From Devosia sp. (GTDB lineage: Bacteria; Pseudomonadota; Alphaproteobacteria; Rhizobiales; Devosiaceae): 64,000 nt of DNA. A model generated the notes under the pieces. It did not search any database and had not been told where the DNA came from. It saw nothing but the letters and a program-made list of their open reading frames with translations. Location of the stretch: NCBI RefSeq assembly GCF_028290625.1, contig NZ_JAQGJM010000016.1:1-64000 (forward strand). The letters are read 5' to 3'. This document shows positions 35,233-43,634 of this stretch, in pieces (the stretch's first letter is position 1; every line of letters starts with the position of its first letter). The position numbers and the translations under genes were made by a program.

Positions 35233-36001
35233 CCAGCTTGAAGATGCCCACCAGCATAGCGACGCTGGCCTCGGCCGGGCGCATCATCGGGTGAAGTCGG
35301 ATTTGCCGAAGCGATTCTATAAGGAAGTCAGTGTCTTAGCGGTGGATGGTGGGTTCACGGTGGCGCTGGATGGGCGGCCGGTAAAGACGCCGGGCAAGAT
35401 CGCGGTCGTGGTGCCGGTGGCGGAGATCGCCACGGTGATGGCGGCGGAGTGGGCGGCGCAGGGAGAGTTTATCAATCCCGACCCTATGCCCATGGTAAGA
35501 TTGATCAATTCGGCGCTGGAGAGCGGGGAGAAGATGATCCCGGCGTTCCGTGACGAGGTGCTGAAGTTCGCGGCGGGCGATGCGCTGCTGTATCGGGCCG
35601 AGGCGCCGCAGACGCTGGTCGATGAGCAGGAAGCAAGCTGGGACGCAGCACTGGTGACGCTGGCGCGCCATTTTGGTGTGAGTTTTCAACCCACTATCGG
35701 AATTATCCACCAGGCGCAGCCGGCGGCGACGCTGGCGCGGCTTGGGGATGCGTTGCAGGAGCAGGGGTTGTTGACGATGACGGCGCTGGTGTCGATCACC
35801 GGGCTGACGGGGTCGGGGCTGCTGGCGATCGGGCTGTTGCATAAGTTATTTACGCCCGACCAGGTGTGGGCAGCGGCGCATGTGGACGAGGATCACCAGA
35901 TCAAATTCTGGGGCCAGGACGAAGAGGCGGCGGAGCGGCGCGCGAAGCGGCGGCTGGAGTTCGATACCGCCGTCAACGTCGTGCAATGGCTGCGGAATTA
36001 G
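35225..36001 (+). CDS. ATP12-family F1-ATPase assembly chaperone
   Basis: 258 residues, PF07542-like. ATP12 binds the alpha subunit during assembly of F1-ATPase in mitochondria; alphaproteobacterial homologues are taken to do the same. The conserved block KRFYKEVSV...FTVALDGRPVKTPGK is at 36-65 and AEWAAQ near 82; a WDPVVDWAAERFG-like region is WDAALVTLARHFG near 140. Last gene of the rarA run; its end overlaps the convergent folK by four bases. Confidence 0.88.
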   Translation: MRDQLEDAHQHSDAGLGRAHHRVKSDLPKRFYKEVSVLAVDGGFTVALDGRPVKTPGKIAVVVPVAEIATVMAAEWAAQGEFINPDPMPMVRLINSALESGEKMIPAFRDEVLKFAAGDALLYRAEAPQTLVDEQEASWDAALVTLARHFGVSFQPTIGIIHQAQPAATLARLGDALQEQGLLTMTALVSITGLTGSGLLAIGLLHKLFTPDQVWAAAHVDEDHQIKFWGQDEEAAERRAKRRLEFDTAVNVVQWLRN

Positions 36002-36441
36002 CTTTTGCTGGCCGCCGTGGCGATGACCCAGTCGGCGGTTTCTGAATCGATCTCGCGGAGCGGATCGAGGACGAAATCGCGTTCGTGAGCATAGGGATGC
36101 GGCAGGGTCAGACGCGGGGATAACTCGATGCGCCGGTCATAGGCGATGATATCGATGTCGATCAGGCGCGGGCCCCAGACTTCGATGCGTTCGCGGCCCA
36201 TGGCTAGTTCGATGGACTGCAAAACATCCAGCAATTCCAGTGGTTTGAGGCTGGTGACGATGCTCATCGCCATGTTGGCGAAGTCGGGTTGATCGGTCTT
36301 GCCCCAGGGTTTGGTGGTGATGACGGACGAGGCGGCGATCAGGGCGATTTGCGGCTGCGAAATGATTCGATCCACTGCGTCGGCCAGCTGGGCCGGTGGA
36401 TCGCCGATATTGGCACCGAGACTGAGCCAAGCTTTTGACAT
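35998..36441 (-). CDS. folK: 6-hydroxymethyl-7,8-dihydropterin pyrophosphokinase
   Basis: 147 residues. Adds pyrophosphate from ATP to hydroxymethyl-dihydropterin, the step before FolP in folate synthesis. WLSLGANIGDP at the N-terminus, and the signature WGPRLIDIDIIAYD with the magnesium-binding DIDI aspartates near residue 95. Six bases downstream of folB. Confidence 0.92.
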   Translation of the reverse strand: MSKAWLSLGANIGDPPAQLADAVDRIISQPQIALIAASSVITTKPWGKTDQPDFANMAMSIVTSLKPLELLDVLQSIELAMGRERIEVWGPRLIDIDIIAYDRRIELSPRLTLPHPYAHERDFVLDPLREIDSETADWVIATAASKS

Positions 36442-36447
36442 CGTTGA

Positions 36448-36828
36448 CTATTTCCGGACGCGGTGAAGCTCGATGGCGGCCTCGCCACGAACCATGGCGA
36501 TGGGAGCCTCGGGCTTGCGGATGCGCAGGATAATCCAGTTAACGCCTTGAAAAGACTGGAAAAGTGCCTCGACGATGTTGTTGGCGACAGCTTCGAGCAG
36601 CTTCATGCGCTGGCCTTCGAAGCTCTGTTTCACCACGTCGTAGATATCCGCGTAGGAGATCCCGGCGGAGAGGCGGTCGGTCTCGGCTGCGGCAGAGAGA
36701 TCGGCACCCAATTCCAGATCGATGAAGAATCGCTGACCGAGCTTGGCTTCCTCGGCAAAAACGCCGTGGTAGCCGTAAAAGCCCAGGTCTTTCAGGATGA
36801 TACGGTCGCCAGTGTAGGGGTCGGCCAT
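36448..36828 (-). CDS. folB: Dihydroneopterin aldolase
   Basis: 126 residues. Cleaves dihydroneopterin to hydroxymethyl-dihydropterin. FYGYHGVFAEEAKLGQRF near residue 17 (Tyr and Glu of the active site), then SYADIYDVV and ...LEAVANNI. Start at 36828 is set by GAGGTGA six bases upstream and follows the folP stop by four bases; an upstream start at 36939 lies within folP. Confidence 0.92.
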   Translation of the reverse strand: MADPYTGDRIILKDLGFYGYHGVFAEEAKLGQRFFIDLELGADLSAAAETDRLSAGISYADIYDVVKQSFEGQRMKLLEAVANNIVEALFQSFQGVNWIILRIRKPEAPIAMVRGEAAIELHRVRK

Positions 36829-36832
36829 GCGG

Positions 36833-37705
36833 TCACCTCGCGTTTTCGGGGGGACCATACAGCGTTGCCTGCGCCACGCGAAGGGCGTCGCGGTTGGCTC
36901 GGACATCGTGGACGCGAAAGATATGCCCGCCTTTGGCATAGGCCAGGACGTTGGTGGCGATGGTGCCGGCGAGGCGCTCGTGGGGCTCGTTGCCGAGCAA
37001 TTTTCCGATCATGGATTTGCGCGAGGTACCAATAAGCAACGGGAGGCCCATTTCGGTGAGCATTCGGGTAGCATCGAGCAGCGCATAATTGTCACCAAGC
37101 GACTTCGCGAAACCGAAGCCGGGATCAAGGATCAGGTTTGTCCGGTTTATCCCCGCGCGTTCGGCCAGCGCTATTGTGGCGTCGAAACAGCGGCGGACTT
37201 CATCGGCGATGGGTTTTGTGAGATCGCGGGCCTTGTCCCAATGCATGGCGATGACCGGGACGCCATGCAGTGCGGCGATGTCGGCCATCTCCGGCGCGCC
37301 TTGCAGGCCGTGGACGTCGTTGATGATAGCGGCACCGGACTGGATAGCCTGGTCGGCGACCAGGGGCTTGTAAGTGTCGATGGAGATGGGCGTGGTGATG
37401 CCGGCGGCGACCAGGGCTTCGATCAACGGGATGACGCGGTCGAGTTCGTCCTGGATCGAGACGGGGGTGGCGCCGGGACGAGTGCTTTCGCCGCCGATAT
37501 CGATGATGTCGGCGCCTTCGGCGATCATGGCATGGGCGTGGGCGATGGCGGCGTCGAGCAGGGCGTGTTCACCGCCGTCGGAGAAGCTGTCGGGAGTGAC
37601 GTTGAGGATGCCCATGATGGTGGGCCTGGGGCCGAGGGTAAGGACGCGATGATGGGACAGGGGGATGGTGTGGGTGGTGTGCAAGGTGGGTGTCCGACAG
37701 CGCAT
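36833..37705 (-). CDS. folP: Dihydropteroate synthase
   Basis: 290 residues. Joins hydroxymethyl-dihydropterin pyrophosphate with para-aminobenzoate; the target of sulfonamides. IMGILNVTPDSFSDGG near residue 32, DIGGESTRPGA near 66, and the late GTSRKSMIG. Heads folP-folB-folK, so three consecutive pterin steps are in one unit; folE and folC are not nearby. Confidence 0.95.
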   Translation of the reverse strand: MRCRTPTLHTTHTIPLSHHRVLTLGPRPTIMGILNVTPDSFSDGGEHALLDAAIAHAHAMIAEGADIIDIGGESTRPGATPVSIQDELDRVIPLIEALVAAGITTPISIDTYKPLVADQAIQSGAAIINDVHGLQGAPEMADIAALHGVPVIAMHWDKARDLTKPIADEVRRCFDATIALAERAGINRTNLILDPGFGFAKSLGDNYALLDATRMLTEMGLPLLIGTSRKSMIGKLLGNEPHERLAGTIATNVLAYAKGGHIFRVHDVRANRDALRVAQATLYGPPENAR

Positions 37706-37734
37706 TGCGATGTTTTTGTCATATCACGGCGTTG

Positions 37735-37800
37735 TTGTGGCGAAGGTGGGAATCCGCAGAATGGGTTCCCGCTTGAGCGGGAATGACGTCGTGGGTTGGA
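37735..37800. repeat. Dispersed intergenic repeat-like segment
   Basis: Contains GGGTTCCCGCTTGAGCGGGA, an imperfect palindrome (TCCCGC/GCGGGA), preceded by GGTGGGAATCCGCAG. This is the style of short dispersed repeats found between genes in Hyphomicrobiales genomes. It occupies most of the gap between folP and the membrane gene. Confidence 0.5.
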
Positions 37801-37838
37801 TGAGTCAGAGTGCGAGAACTGAGCGTTGGAGCCTGTAA

Positions 37839-38780
37839 TCAGGCGGCAGGAAACACTGGGGTGTCCGGTGTGGCGTCGCTGGGGTGGAGGAGCCAGATGC
37901 CGGAGCCGTGTTCGCGGCACATGATGGCGGCGCCTTCGGGATCATAGGGGCGGTCGCCGGGGATGCTGTCGCTGAACCAGACCGGGAGGGTAATGTCGAA
38001 ACGGGCCTGCAGGCGCGGGCTGTCGACGCAGCAGGCGGCATTGGCGAGGGCGCCGTAGAGCGGGCGAACCAGAATGCCGGCGTCGCGCATGGCGCGTTCG
38101 ATGGGCTGGATGTGGGCGCAGGTGACCAGGCGGGTCGGGTCCATGTCGTAGGCGATCTGGTCGTCGTTCCAATGCTGGCCCTGCCGGATCAGGTCGGCAT
38201 ATTTCCGCATGGCCGGGTCGGTGCCGAGACGCTTGACGCGTCGGTGCTCTTCCTGGGTCAGGAGGCGTGACTCGCGCTGCCAGCGACGGCGGCGCAGGCC
38301 GAAGTAGTCGATACTGCGCCAATCAGCAGCAATGCCTTCGGACATGCGGATAGAGCGGACCAACAAGACGATGGCGACCAGCAGCAACGGCACGGCGATG
38401 ATGGCGGCCTGATCGAGTTCGGGCGGAGTGCGGGGCTCGTTGAGGTGGTAAAGCAGATCGATGATGATCACGAAGCCGGGGCCGACAATGGCCATGGCGG
38501 CAAAGACGCTGCCGGCGCCGCTCAGCGGGCGGTTCAGGACGTTACGCAGGGCTCCCGGGGCTGGGAGAGGTTGGCCGGATTGATCCATGGTGGCGTTGGA
38601 CGGTGTTCGGTCGCCCAGGAGGACGACGAGCGTTACAACGCCAAGCGCGCTGCCGAACGGGATCAGGAAGAGATAGGCGAAAGCCTGAACCTGAAGCAGC
38701 AGACGCGCCCAATGGGCGTTGAACAACAGGCCGATGCCTCCGATGACGCTGGGGGCGAAGTAGACGAGGAATAGCAGCAC
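37839..38780 (-). CDS. Multi-pass membrane protein of unknown function, 5' end unclear
   Basis: 313 residues counted from the GTG at 38780. Helices near 1-18, 24-53, 91-113 and 120-140; a soluble C-terminal half of ~165 residues with CAHIQPIERAMRDAG and IMCREHGSGIWLLHP, which I do not recognise. The frame stays open upstream to about 38955 and reads as a further membrane helix (residues like ILAVAHILVGLACSAIAIP), yet no ATG, GTG or TTG occurs in it. So the true start may be an ATC/ATT/CTG codon, or the 5' end carries a frameshift. GGAG lies nine bases before an ATC near 38914. Confidence 0.5.
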   Translation of the reverse strand: MLLFLVYFAPSVIGGIGLLFNAHWARLLLQVQAFAYLFLIPFGSALGVVTLVVLLGDRTPSNATMDQSGQPLPAPGALRNVLNRPLSGAGSVFAAMAIVGPGFVIIIDLLYHLNEPRTPPELDQAAIIAVPLLLVAIVLLVRSIRMSEGIAADWRSIDYFGLRRRRWQRESRLLTQEEHRRVKRLGTDPAMRKYADLIRQGQHWNDDQIAYDMDPTRLVTCAHIQPIERAMRDAGILVRPLYGALANAACCVDSPRLQARFDITLPVWFSDSIPGDRPYDPEGAAIMCREHGSGIWLLHPSDATPDTPVFPAA

Positions 38781-38959
38781 GAAGACGCCGCCAGCGGCGC
38801 GATAGCCGGGATTAGCGCCGGGATCCGTCAGGAACAGACCGATGAAGGGGATGGCTATGGCGGAGCAGGCCAGGCCGACCAGAATGTGTGCGACGGCGAG
38901 GATTTTGGCGGCGATGGCGGAATGCTCCGGGCGGGAGAGTATTGGGGGACCGGTTTAGC

Positions 38960-39330
38960 GATGCAGTTTGCGGTGTTGTCGGCCGCGGAGCGTGAATGGG
39001 AGCTGAATTGGCGCCCATTGAGCGGGCTGCGCCGCAATGCCGCAATGCAGATTTGTCGATTGCGGCGTGGCGCCTGAGGCCCGTACACCTGACGCAGGTC
39101 CAAGCTCCTCCCGAGCCGGCCGGACCAATTGCCGTTCAGGTGATGTTGGCCTGCAAATGCCCGTTTTCTGCGCTTCCGGTCCTCACGTACTCGAGCGTAC
39201 GCTCCGGTCCGGTTCTCAAAACCCGGCATTTTCGGCTCAACCTGACCTGAATTGCAAACGGTCCCTAACCCACATTGCGGACAGGACAAATCGGCTTCGG
39301 CCGAGGCTGGCCGTCGCCGGAGTATGCGCC
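38960..39330. other. Gene-free stretch upstream of the MFS gene, repeat-like
   Basis: About 370 bases with frames open on both strands but no start, ribosome binding site or family. The section 39175-39240 (CTCACGTACTCGAGCGTACG then CTCCGGTCCGGTTCTCAAAA) resembles a dispersed repeat with a near-palindrome GTACTCGAGCGTAC. A promoter for the exporter must lie here but was not identified. Confidence 0.4.
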
Positions 39331-40548
39331 GTGTCGAATATTGCGTCTGTAGCAAGCGGTCTCACGACTGGCGCCAAGCTGGCGATCCTAGCGATGGCGG
39401 TGGGTTCGTTCGGTATCGGCACTGGGGAATTCGCCATCATGGGGCTGTTGCCCAATCTGGCGGGCGAGCTGGGGATCAGCGCGCCGGAAGCGGGGCATGT
39501 GATCAGTGCCTATGCGCTGGGCGTGGTGGTGGGGGCGCCGCTGGTGGCGATCCTAGGCGCGAAGCTGGGACGGCGGCCGCTGTTACTGGCGATGATGCTG
39601 CTGTTTGCACTGGGCAATTTCGGCAGCGCGGTGGCGCCGAATTATGCGTCGCTGATCGTGCTGCGGTTTATCAGCGGGCTGCCACATGGGGCTTACTTCG
39701 GCATCGCGGCGCTGGTGGCGGCCTCGATGGTGGACGTGGGCTATCGGGCCCGGGCGGTGGGTCGGGTGATGCTGGGGCTGACCATATCGACGCTGGTGGG
39801 CCTGCCGGTGGCGACGTGGTTGGGGCAGGGCATGGGCTGGCGGCCGACTTTCGCCGGCGTGGGCGTGGTCGGAGTGCTGGCTTTCGTGATGATCGCGCGG
39901 TTCGTGCCGCCAATCGTGATTTTGGCCGGGGCGTCGCCGCTCAAGGAATTGAGTGCGCTCAAGCGCCCGCAGGTTTGGCTGACGCTGGGGATCGCAGCGA
40001 TCGGCTGCGGCGGCATGTTCTCGGTGTTCACTTATGTGGTGCCGTTGCTGACGGACGTGGCGGGCGTGCCAATCGGTTGGGTGCCGCTGGTGCTGGCGCT
40101 GTTCGGCGTCGGCATGACGCTCGGCAATATTGTCGGCGCGGCCATGGCGGACAAGGCGCTGATGCGTACCATCGGCGGGATGCTGGCGTTCAACGTGCTG
40201 GTGCTGGCGGCGATACCGATCATGGCGCAATCGGTGGTAGGCGCGTCGCTGAGCGTCTTGTGTGTCGGCTTTACGGTCGCAATCGGCACGGCGTTGCAGA
40301 CGCGGCTAATGGACGTGGCGGCAGATGGGCAGACACTGGCGGCAACACTGAACCACGCGGCGTTCAACCTGGCTAATGCACTGGGCGCATTGTTCGGCGG
40401 GATGGCGATTTCGGCGGGCTATGGCTGGGGCTCGACCGGGGTGGTTGGCGCGGTGATGGCTATCGGCGGGCTGGCGCTGTTCGGGATTTCGGTGGCGCTG
40501 GACCGGCGGGAAACGCGCTGGGCGCCGCTGGCGGTGGCGGGAGAATAG
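39331..40548 (+). CDS. MFS exporter, AraJ/YdhP-type
   Basis: 405 residues from the GTG at 39331, with GGAG eight bases upstream. Twelve membrane helices; the first contains GIGTGEFAIMGLLPNLA, the signature of the drug/sugar-efflux group (AraJ, YdhP, PbuE-like). The loop GAKLGRRPLL is MFS motif A. Earlier in-frame ATGs (39037) would put ~98 low-quality residues in front of helix 1. Substrate unknown; likely proton-driven export of small metabolites. Confidence 0.82.
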   Translation: MSNIASVASGLTTGAKLAILAMAVGSFGIGTGEFAIMGLLPNLAGELGISAPEAGHVISAYALGVVVGAPLVAILGAKLGRRPLLLAMMLLFALGNFGSAVAPNYASLIVLRFISGLPHGAYFGIAALVAASMVDVGYRARAVGRVMLGLTISTLVGLPVATWLGQGMGWRPTFAGVGVVGVLAFVMIARFVPPIVILAGASPLKELSALKRPQVWLTLGIAAIGCGGMFSVFTYVVPLLTDVAGVPIGWVPLVLALFGVGMTLGNIVGAAMADKALMRTIGGMLAFNVLVLAAIPIMAQSVVGASLSVLCVGFTVAIGTALQTRLMDVAADGQTLAATLNHAAFNLANALGALFGGMAISAGYGWGSTGVVGAVMAIGGLALFGISVALDRRETRWAPLAVAGE

Positions 40549-40558
40549 GGCTCTTTTT

Positions 40559-40583
40559 TCCCTCTCCCGCAAGGGGAGAGGGT
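40559..40583. repeat. Short palindromic repeat between MFS and SRPBCC genes
   Basis: CCCTCTCC, loop CGCAA, GGGGAGAGGG. It lies between two convergent genes and could act as a weak two-way terminator, but the T-run is on the wrong side for the plus strand. Confidence 0.5.
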
Positions 40584-40595
40584 AAGCAAGAATAT

Positions 40596-41081
40596 TCAGG
40601 CCTTGGCTTTGAATTCTTCCAGGATCTGATCGAGGCGTTTGAAGCCTTCGCGGACTCCATATTCCATGCCGGAGGCGAGCATGCCGTCGCGTTCCTCGAC
40701 CGTGTCGAAGCGCGAGGTGACGCTGTAGATTGTGCGGTCACCCGCCTCCTTGAGCGTCAGGGTTTCGGTGGCCATCTTGCCATCGAACATGCCTTCTACG
40801 CCGAAGGTTTGCACCGTGCGCTCGGGCGGAACGATTTCCAGATAATTGCCATGGAACAGGATGACCTGGCCTTCGGGCGTGGTGGTTTCGATCTTCCATG
40901 AGCCGCCGATACGCCAATCGAAATGGATCACCCGGTTGGTGTGGCGATTGGGGCCGAACCAGCGAATGATGTGCTCTGGCTGCGACATGGCCTTCCAGAC
41001 CAAGGCGCGGGGCGCGTTGAAAGTACGGGTGATGGTGACGGTCGGCACGGTGTTGCCGGAGGTGATCTTGAGGTCGTCCAT
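40596..41081 (-). CDS. SRPBCC (AHSA1-type) ligand-binding protein
   Basis: 161 residues. START/SRPBCC helix-grip fold of the AHSA1 group: TITRTFNAPRALVWKAMSQPEHIIRWFGP near 15-43 and the C-terminal helix GMEYGVREGFKRLDQILEE. The start at 41081 has AAAGGA upstream. The frame is open far upstream (to 42104) but only antisense to other genes. It is co-transcribed 14 bases after the ArsR gene; ArsR-AHSA1 pairs are very common. Ligand unknown. Confidence 0.85.
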   Translation of the reverse strand: MDDLKITSGNTVPTVTITRTFNAPRALVWKAMSQPEHIIRWFGPNRHTNRVIHFDWRIGGSWKIETTTPEGQVILFHGNYLEIVPPERTVQTFGVEGMFDGKMATETLTLKEAGDRTIYSVTSRFDTVEERDGMLASGMEYGVREGFKRLDQILEEFKAKA

Positions 41082-41095
41082 GATTGGTCCTTTCG

Positions 41096-41440
41096 TCAGT
41101 TCTTGGGGGTGGAAGTGTCGGCGGTTTGCAGTTCGGCCAGATAGGCGTCCAACTGATCGAGGTTGTTTTCCCAGAAGCGGCGGTATTCCCCGACCCAGGT
41201 AGAAAGGTCCTTGAGGGGGGCCGCCTCGAGGTGGCAGGGACGGTATTGTGAATTGCGGCCTCGGGATATCAGGCCGGCCGTTTCCAGCACCTTGAGGTGT
41301 TTCGAGATGGCAGCGAGGCTCATGGCATAAGGCGCGGCCAGCTCGGTGGGGGTGGCATCGCCGTGGGTGAGCCGGGCGAGCATGCCGCGGCGGGTGGGAT
41401 CGGCGAGGGCGGCGAGGGTGGCGGATAGGGCGTCGGACAT
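41096..41440 (-). CDS. ArsR-family transcriptional regulator
   Basis: 114 residues. Winged-helix dimer of ArsR/SmtB type: ALADPTRRGMLARL then the recognition helix MSLAAISKHLKVLETAGLI. No metal-binding cysteine cluster (ELCVCDL) so it is not a typical metal sensor. It heads a two-gene unit with the SRPBCC gene and likely represses itself through the AAC-n6-GTT repeats just upstream. Confidence 0.85.
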   Translation of the reverse strand: MSDALSATLAALADPTRRGMLARLTHGDATPTELAAPYAMSLAAISKHLKVLETAGLISRGRNSQYRPCHLEAAPLKDLSTWVGEYRRFWENNLDQLDAYLAELQTADTSTPKN

Positions 41441-41445
41441 GAGTG

Positions 41446-41510
41446 AACCGAATGGTTGTGAACTTATTGGTTAAGTATAGGGCGCGGGCGTTGTTGTCAA
41501 CCGAAAGGTT
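41446..41510 (-). promoter_or_regulatory. Three operator-like inverted repeats upstream of ArsR gene
   Basis: AACCGAATGGTT at 41446-41457, AACTTATTGGTT at 41461-41472 and AACCGAAAGGTT at 41499-41510. Two are full inverted repeats AACC-n4-GGTT, the middle one has a single arm change. They start six bases before the ArsR start codon and cover the space shared with the AraC gene. Confidence 0.6.
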
Positions 41511-41518
41511 AAGGATGG

Positions 41519-42376
41519 TTAGAGGAAGGCCTGGCGGTATTGGCGCGGGGTGGCGCCCTTGAGGGCTTTGAACTGGCGGTTGAAATTGGCGAGCGAGTCG
41601 TAGCCGACGTCGCCGGCGATCTGGCCGACGGGGAGGGCGGTGGAGGATAGGAGAGCGCAGGCGCGGCCGATGCGGAGGCGGATCAGGTATTGGCTGACGG
41701 TCTGGCGCGTATGGCGCAAGAAGGTGCGGTGCAGGCCCGAGGGGCTGAGCGCGGCGATATCGGCGAGGGTGGCGATGGTCAGCGGTTCGGCGAAGTTTTG
41801 GTGGATGTGATCGAGGACGCGGTCGATGCGGGTGCGTTCGGCGGTGGGGCTGGTGGTGTTGGGGGCGGTGGCAGCGAGGGGCGTGGCGGCGCGGTCGGCG
41901 GCGAGGAGGGAGAGGACCTGCAGCAATAGCAGGAAGCGCTCGGTCGGGGGGCGCTGGAACAGGGTTTCGATCAGCGGGCGAGCGGCGGCGGAGGTCGCGG
42001 GAGAAAAGCGAAGGCCGGCGGCGGCGCGGGCGAGCATGGCGCCGGTGCTGCGCAATTCGGGGAATTTGGCGGTGAGATGCTCGGCCCAATCGGGCAGGAA
42101 CCACATGACGAGGGCAATGTGGGGCTGGTTGGGGTCGGGCTTGTCGATGGAGGACCAGGTGTGGGGCAGGTAGGGGCCGATGAGGACGAGGTCGCCGTCA
42201 TCGTATTCCCCGATGTGGTCGCCGATGAAGCGCTGGCCGCGGGAGTTGAGGGTGAGGGTCAGTTCGTATTCGGGGTGGTGATGCCACTGGAAGGGGATGG
42301 CGTCGTCGAGGCGGCGGTTGAGCATGGCCCAGGAGGCGTCATCGGTGACGGTCAGATGTTCGAGATAGGGCTTCAT
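41519..42376 (-). CDS. AraC-family transcriptional regulator with cupin domain
   Basis: 285 residues from the ATG at 42376 (MKPYLEHL); an ATG at 42415 would add 13 residues. N-terminal cupin (FQWHHHPEYELTLTLNSRGQRFIGDH near 30-55, histidines typical of ligand pocket), C-terminal pair of helix-turn-helices (LTIATLADIAALSPSGLHRTFLRHTRQT and VGQIAGDVGYDSLANFNRQF). Its 3' end lies nine bases from the ArsR operator repeats. It is divergent from the dioxygenase gene and could regulate it. Confidence 0.85.
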   Translation of the reverse strand: MKPYLEHLTVTDDASWAMLNRRLDDAIPFQWHHHPEYELTLTLNSRGQRFIGDHIGEYDDGDLVLIGPYLPHTWSSIDKPDPNQPHIALVMWFLPDWAEHLTAKFPELRSTGAMLARAAAGLRFSPATSAAARPLIETLFQRPPTERFLLLLQVLSLLAADRAATPLAATAPNTTSPTAERTRIDRVLDHIHQNFAEPLTIATLADIAALSPSGLHRTFLRHTRQTVSQYLIRLRIGRACALLSSTALPVGQIAGDVGYDSLANFNRQFKALKGATPRQYRQAFL

Positions 42377-42507
42377 CTGGCACCGGATGGGTCGTGGACG
42401 CCAGAATAGTATCAATCATTGCTGGTCGAGGGCAAGCTTTGGCGGCGCGGCAGGGTTAGCCTCTACCCATCGAACAGTCCTGAGGGGACGAGACATGGGA
42501 GAGTTTC

Positions 42508-43443
42508 ATGCAAGCCGAAGCCAAGCGCGACAGCCATCCGACCACGCAGGTCGTGACGACGCAGCTCAAGGATATCGTCAAGAAGCTGCCTTTGAGAGTG
42601 CTCAGCCCCGCGGACTGGGAGCACTGGGTGACGAAGGGCTATGTGATTGTTCGAAATGCGGTGCCGCAGGAAAATGTCGAGCGGCTCAAGGCTTTACTGT
42701 GGGATTTTGATGAAAAGAATCCGGCAGACCAGAGCACTTGGTATGCGCCGCAGCGGCGCGATCACATCATGAAGGAGCTGAACGGCACCGGCATGGTGGA
42801 AATCTACAACCACCAATACTTGTGGGACAACCGGATGGAACAGCGCATTTACGATGCGTTCGTGGATGTCTGGGATCTGGAAGAGCTGTGGGTGTCGATC
42901 GACCGGGCGAACCTGAATGTGCCCAAGAAGGTGCATGGCAATCCGAACGGGTTCATCCACTGGGACAGCGATACTTCGCTCGATCCGCTGCCGATCGGCG
43001 TGCAGGGGGTGTTGAGCCTGGTCAAGCAGGATGGCGATGTGGGCGGATTCCAGTGCATTCCGGAGCTGTTCTACAATTTCGACGAATGGGTGAAGACGCA
43101 GCCGGCGGACCGCGATCCGATGCATCCGGATACGACCGGGTTGACCATCACCAATATCGAGATGGAGCCGGGCGACCTGATGATCTTCAATACGCTGCTG
43201 GCCCATGGCGTGCGGCCGAACCACTCCAAGGATCGGGTGCGGATGGCGCAGTATATCTCGATGTATCCGGCAAATGAGGGCGACGTGATCGACCGCGCCG
43301 AGCGGGTGCGGCTGTGGCGGGAACTGGATTCGCCGAAGCGCGACGCCTTCCCTGGCGATCCGCGCGAGTGGGAAAAGAACCACGCGCAGACCGCCAAACT
43401 GAACCCGCTGGGGGAGAAGCTGCTGGGGCTCAAGAGCTGGTAA
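42508..43443 (+). CDS. Phytanoyl-CoA dioxygenase family protein
   Basis: 311 residues. Fe(II)/2-oxoglutarate-dependent oxygenase of the PhyH family. The iron triad is visible: H151 and D153 (FIHWDSD) and H233 (LLAHGVRPN); an Arg in KDRVRMAQY after it would bind 2-oxoglutarate. Preceding SD is GGGAGAG. Substrate unknown; PhyH enzymes hydroxylate lipids, ectoine and small natural products. It has its own terminator, and its divergent neighbour is an AraC regulator. Confidence 0.82.
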   Translation: MQAEAKRDSHPTTQVVTTQLKDIVKKLPLRVLSPADWEHWVTKGYVIVRNAVPQENVERLKALLWDFDEKNPADQSTWYAPQRRDHIMKELNGTGMVEIYNHQYLWDNRMEQRIYDAFVDVWDLEELWVSIDRANLNVPKKVHGNPNGFIHWDSDTSLDPLPIGVQGVLSLVKQDGDVGGFQCIPELFYNFDEWVKTQPADRDPMHPDTTGLTITNIEMEPGDLMIFNTLLAHGVRPNHSKDRVRMAQYISMYPANEGDVIDRAERVRLWRELDSPKRDAFPGDPREWEKNHAQTAKLNPLGEKLLGLKSW

Positions 43444-43450
43444 ATTGAAT

Positions 43451-43478
43451 GGGGCGCCGGTGGCGCCCCAAGCTTTTG
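43451..43478 (+). terminator. Terminator after the PhyH-family gene
   Basis: GGGGCGCC, loop GGT, GGCGCCCC followed by AAGCTTTTG, eight bases past the stop codon. Confidence 0.65.
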
Positions 43479-43634
43479 TGGGGGTGGCGCGGCGGGCAGA
43501 TCCCGGGTGGTTGAGGTCTACAGATAGCGGCCGGATCGAGCTAAACCTCTACCGGCTAGTATTTTTTGTCGGCTGGGTTATTCTGATGCCAGCGTCGAAC
43601 GTATTGCGAATGTCTCACCGCAGGGGGCCACACC

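Noticed and set aside
36463..37786. Plus-strand frames of 190 and 319 codons over folB/folP
   Set aside because: Shadows of the minus-strand fol genes.
39252..40376. 374-codon plus-strand frame
   Set aside because: Second-frame shadow of the MFS exporter, Gly/Arg/Ala-rich, no start signal.
40596..42104. 502-codon minus frame extending the SRPBCC gene
   Set aside because: Only the last 161 codons are family-like; the rest is out of frame across ArsR and AraC genes and Arg/Pro/His-rich.
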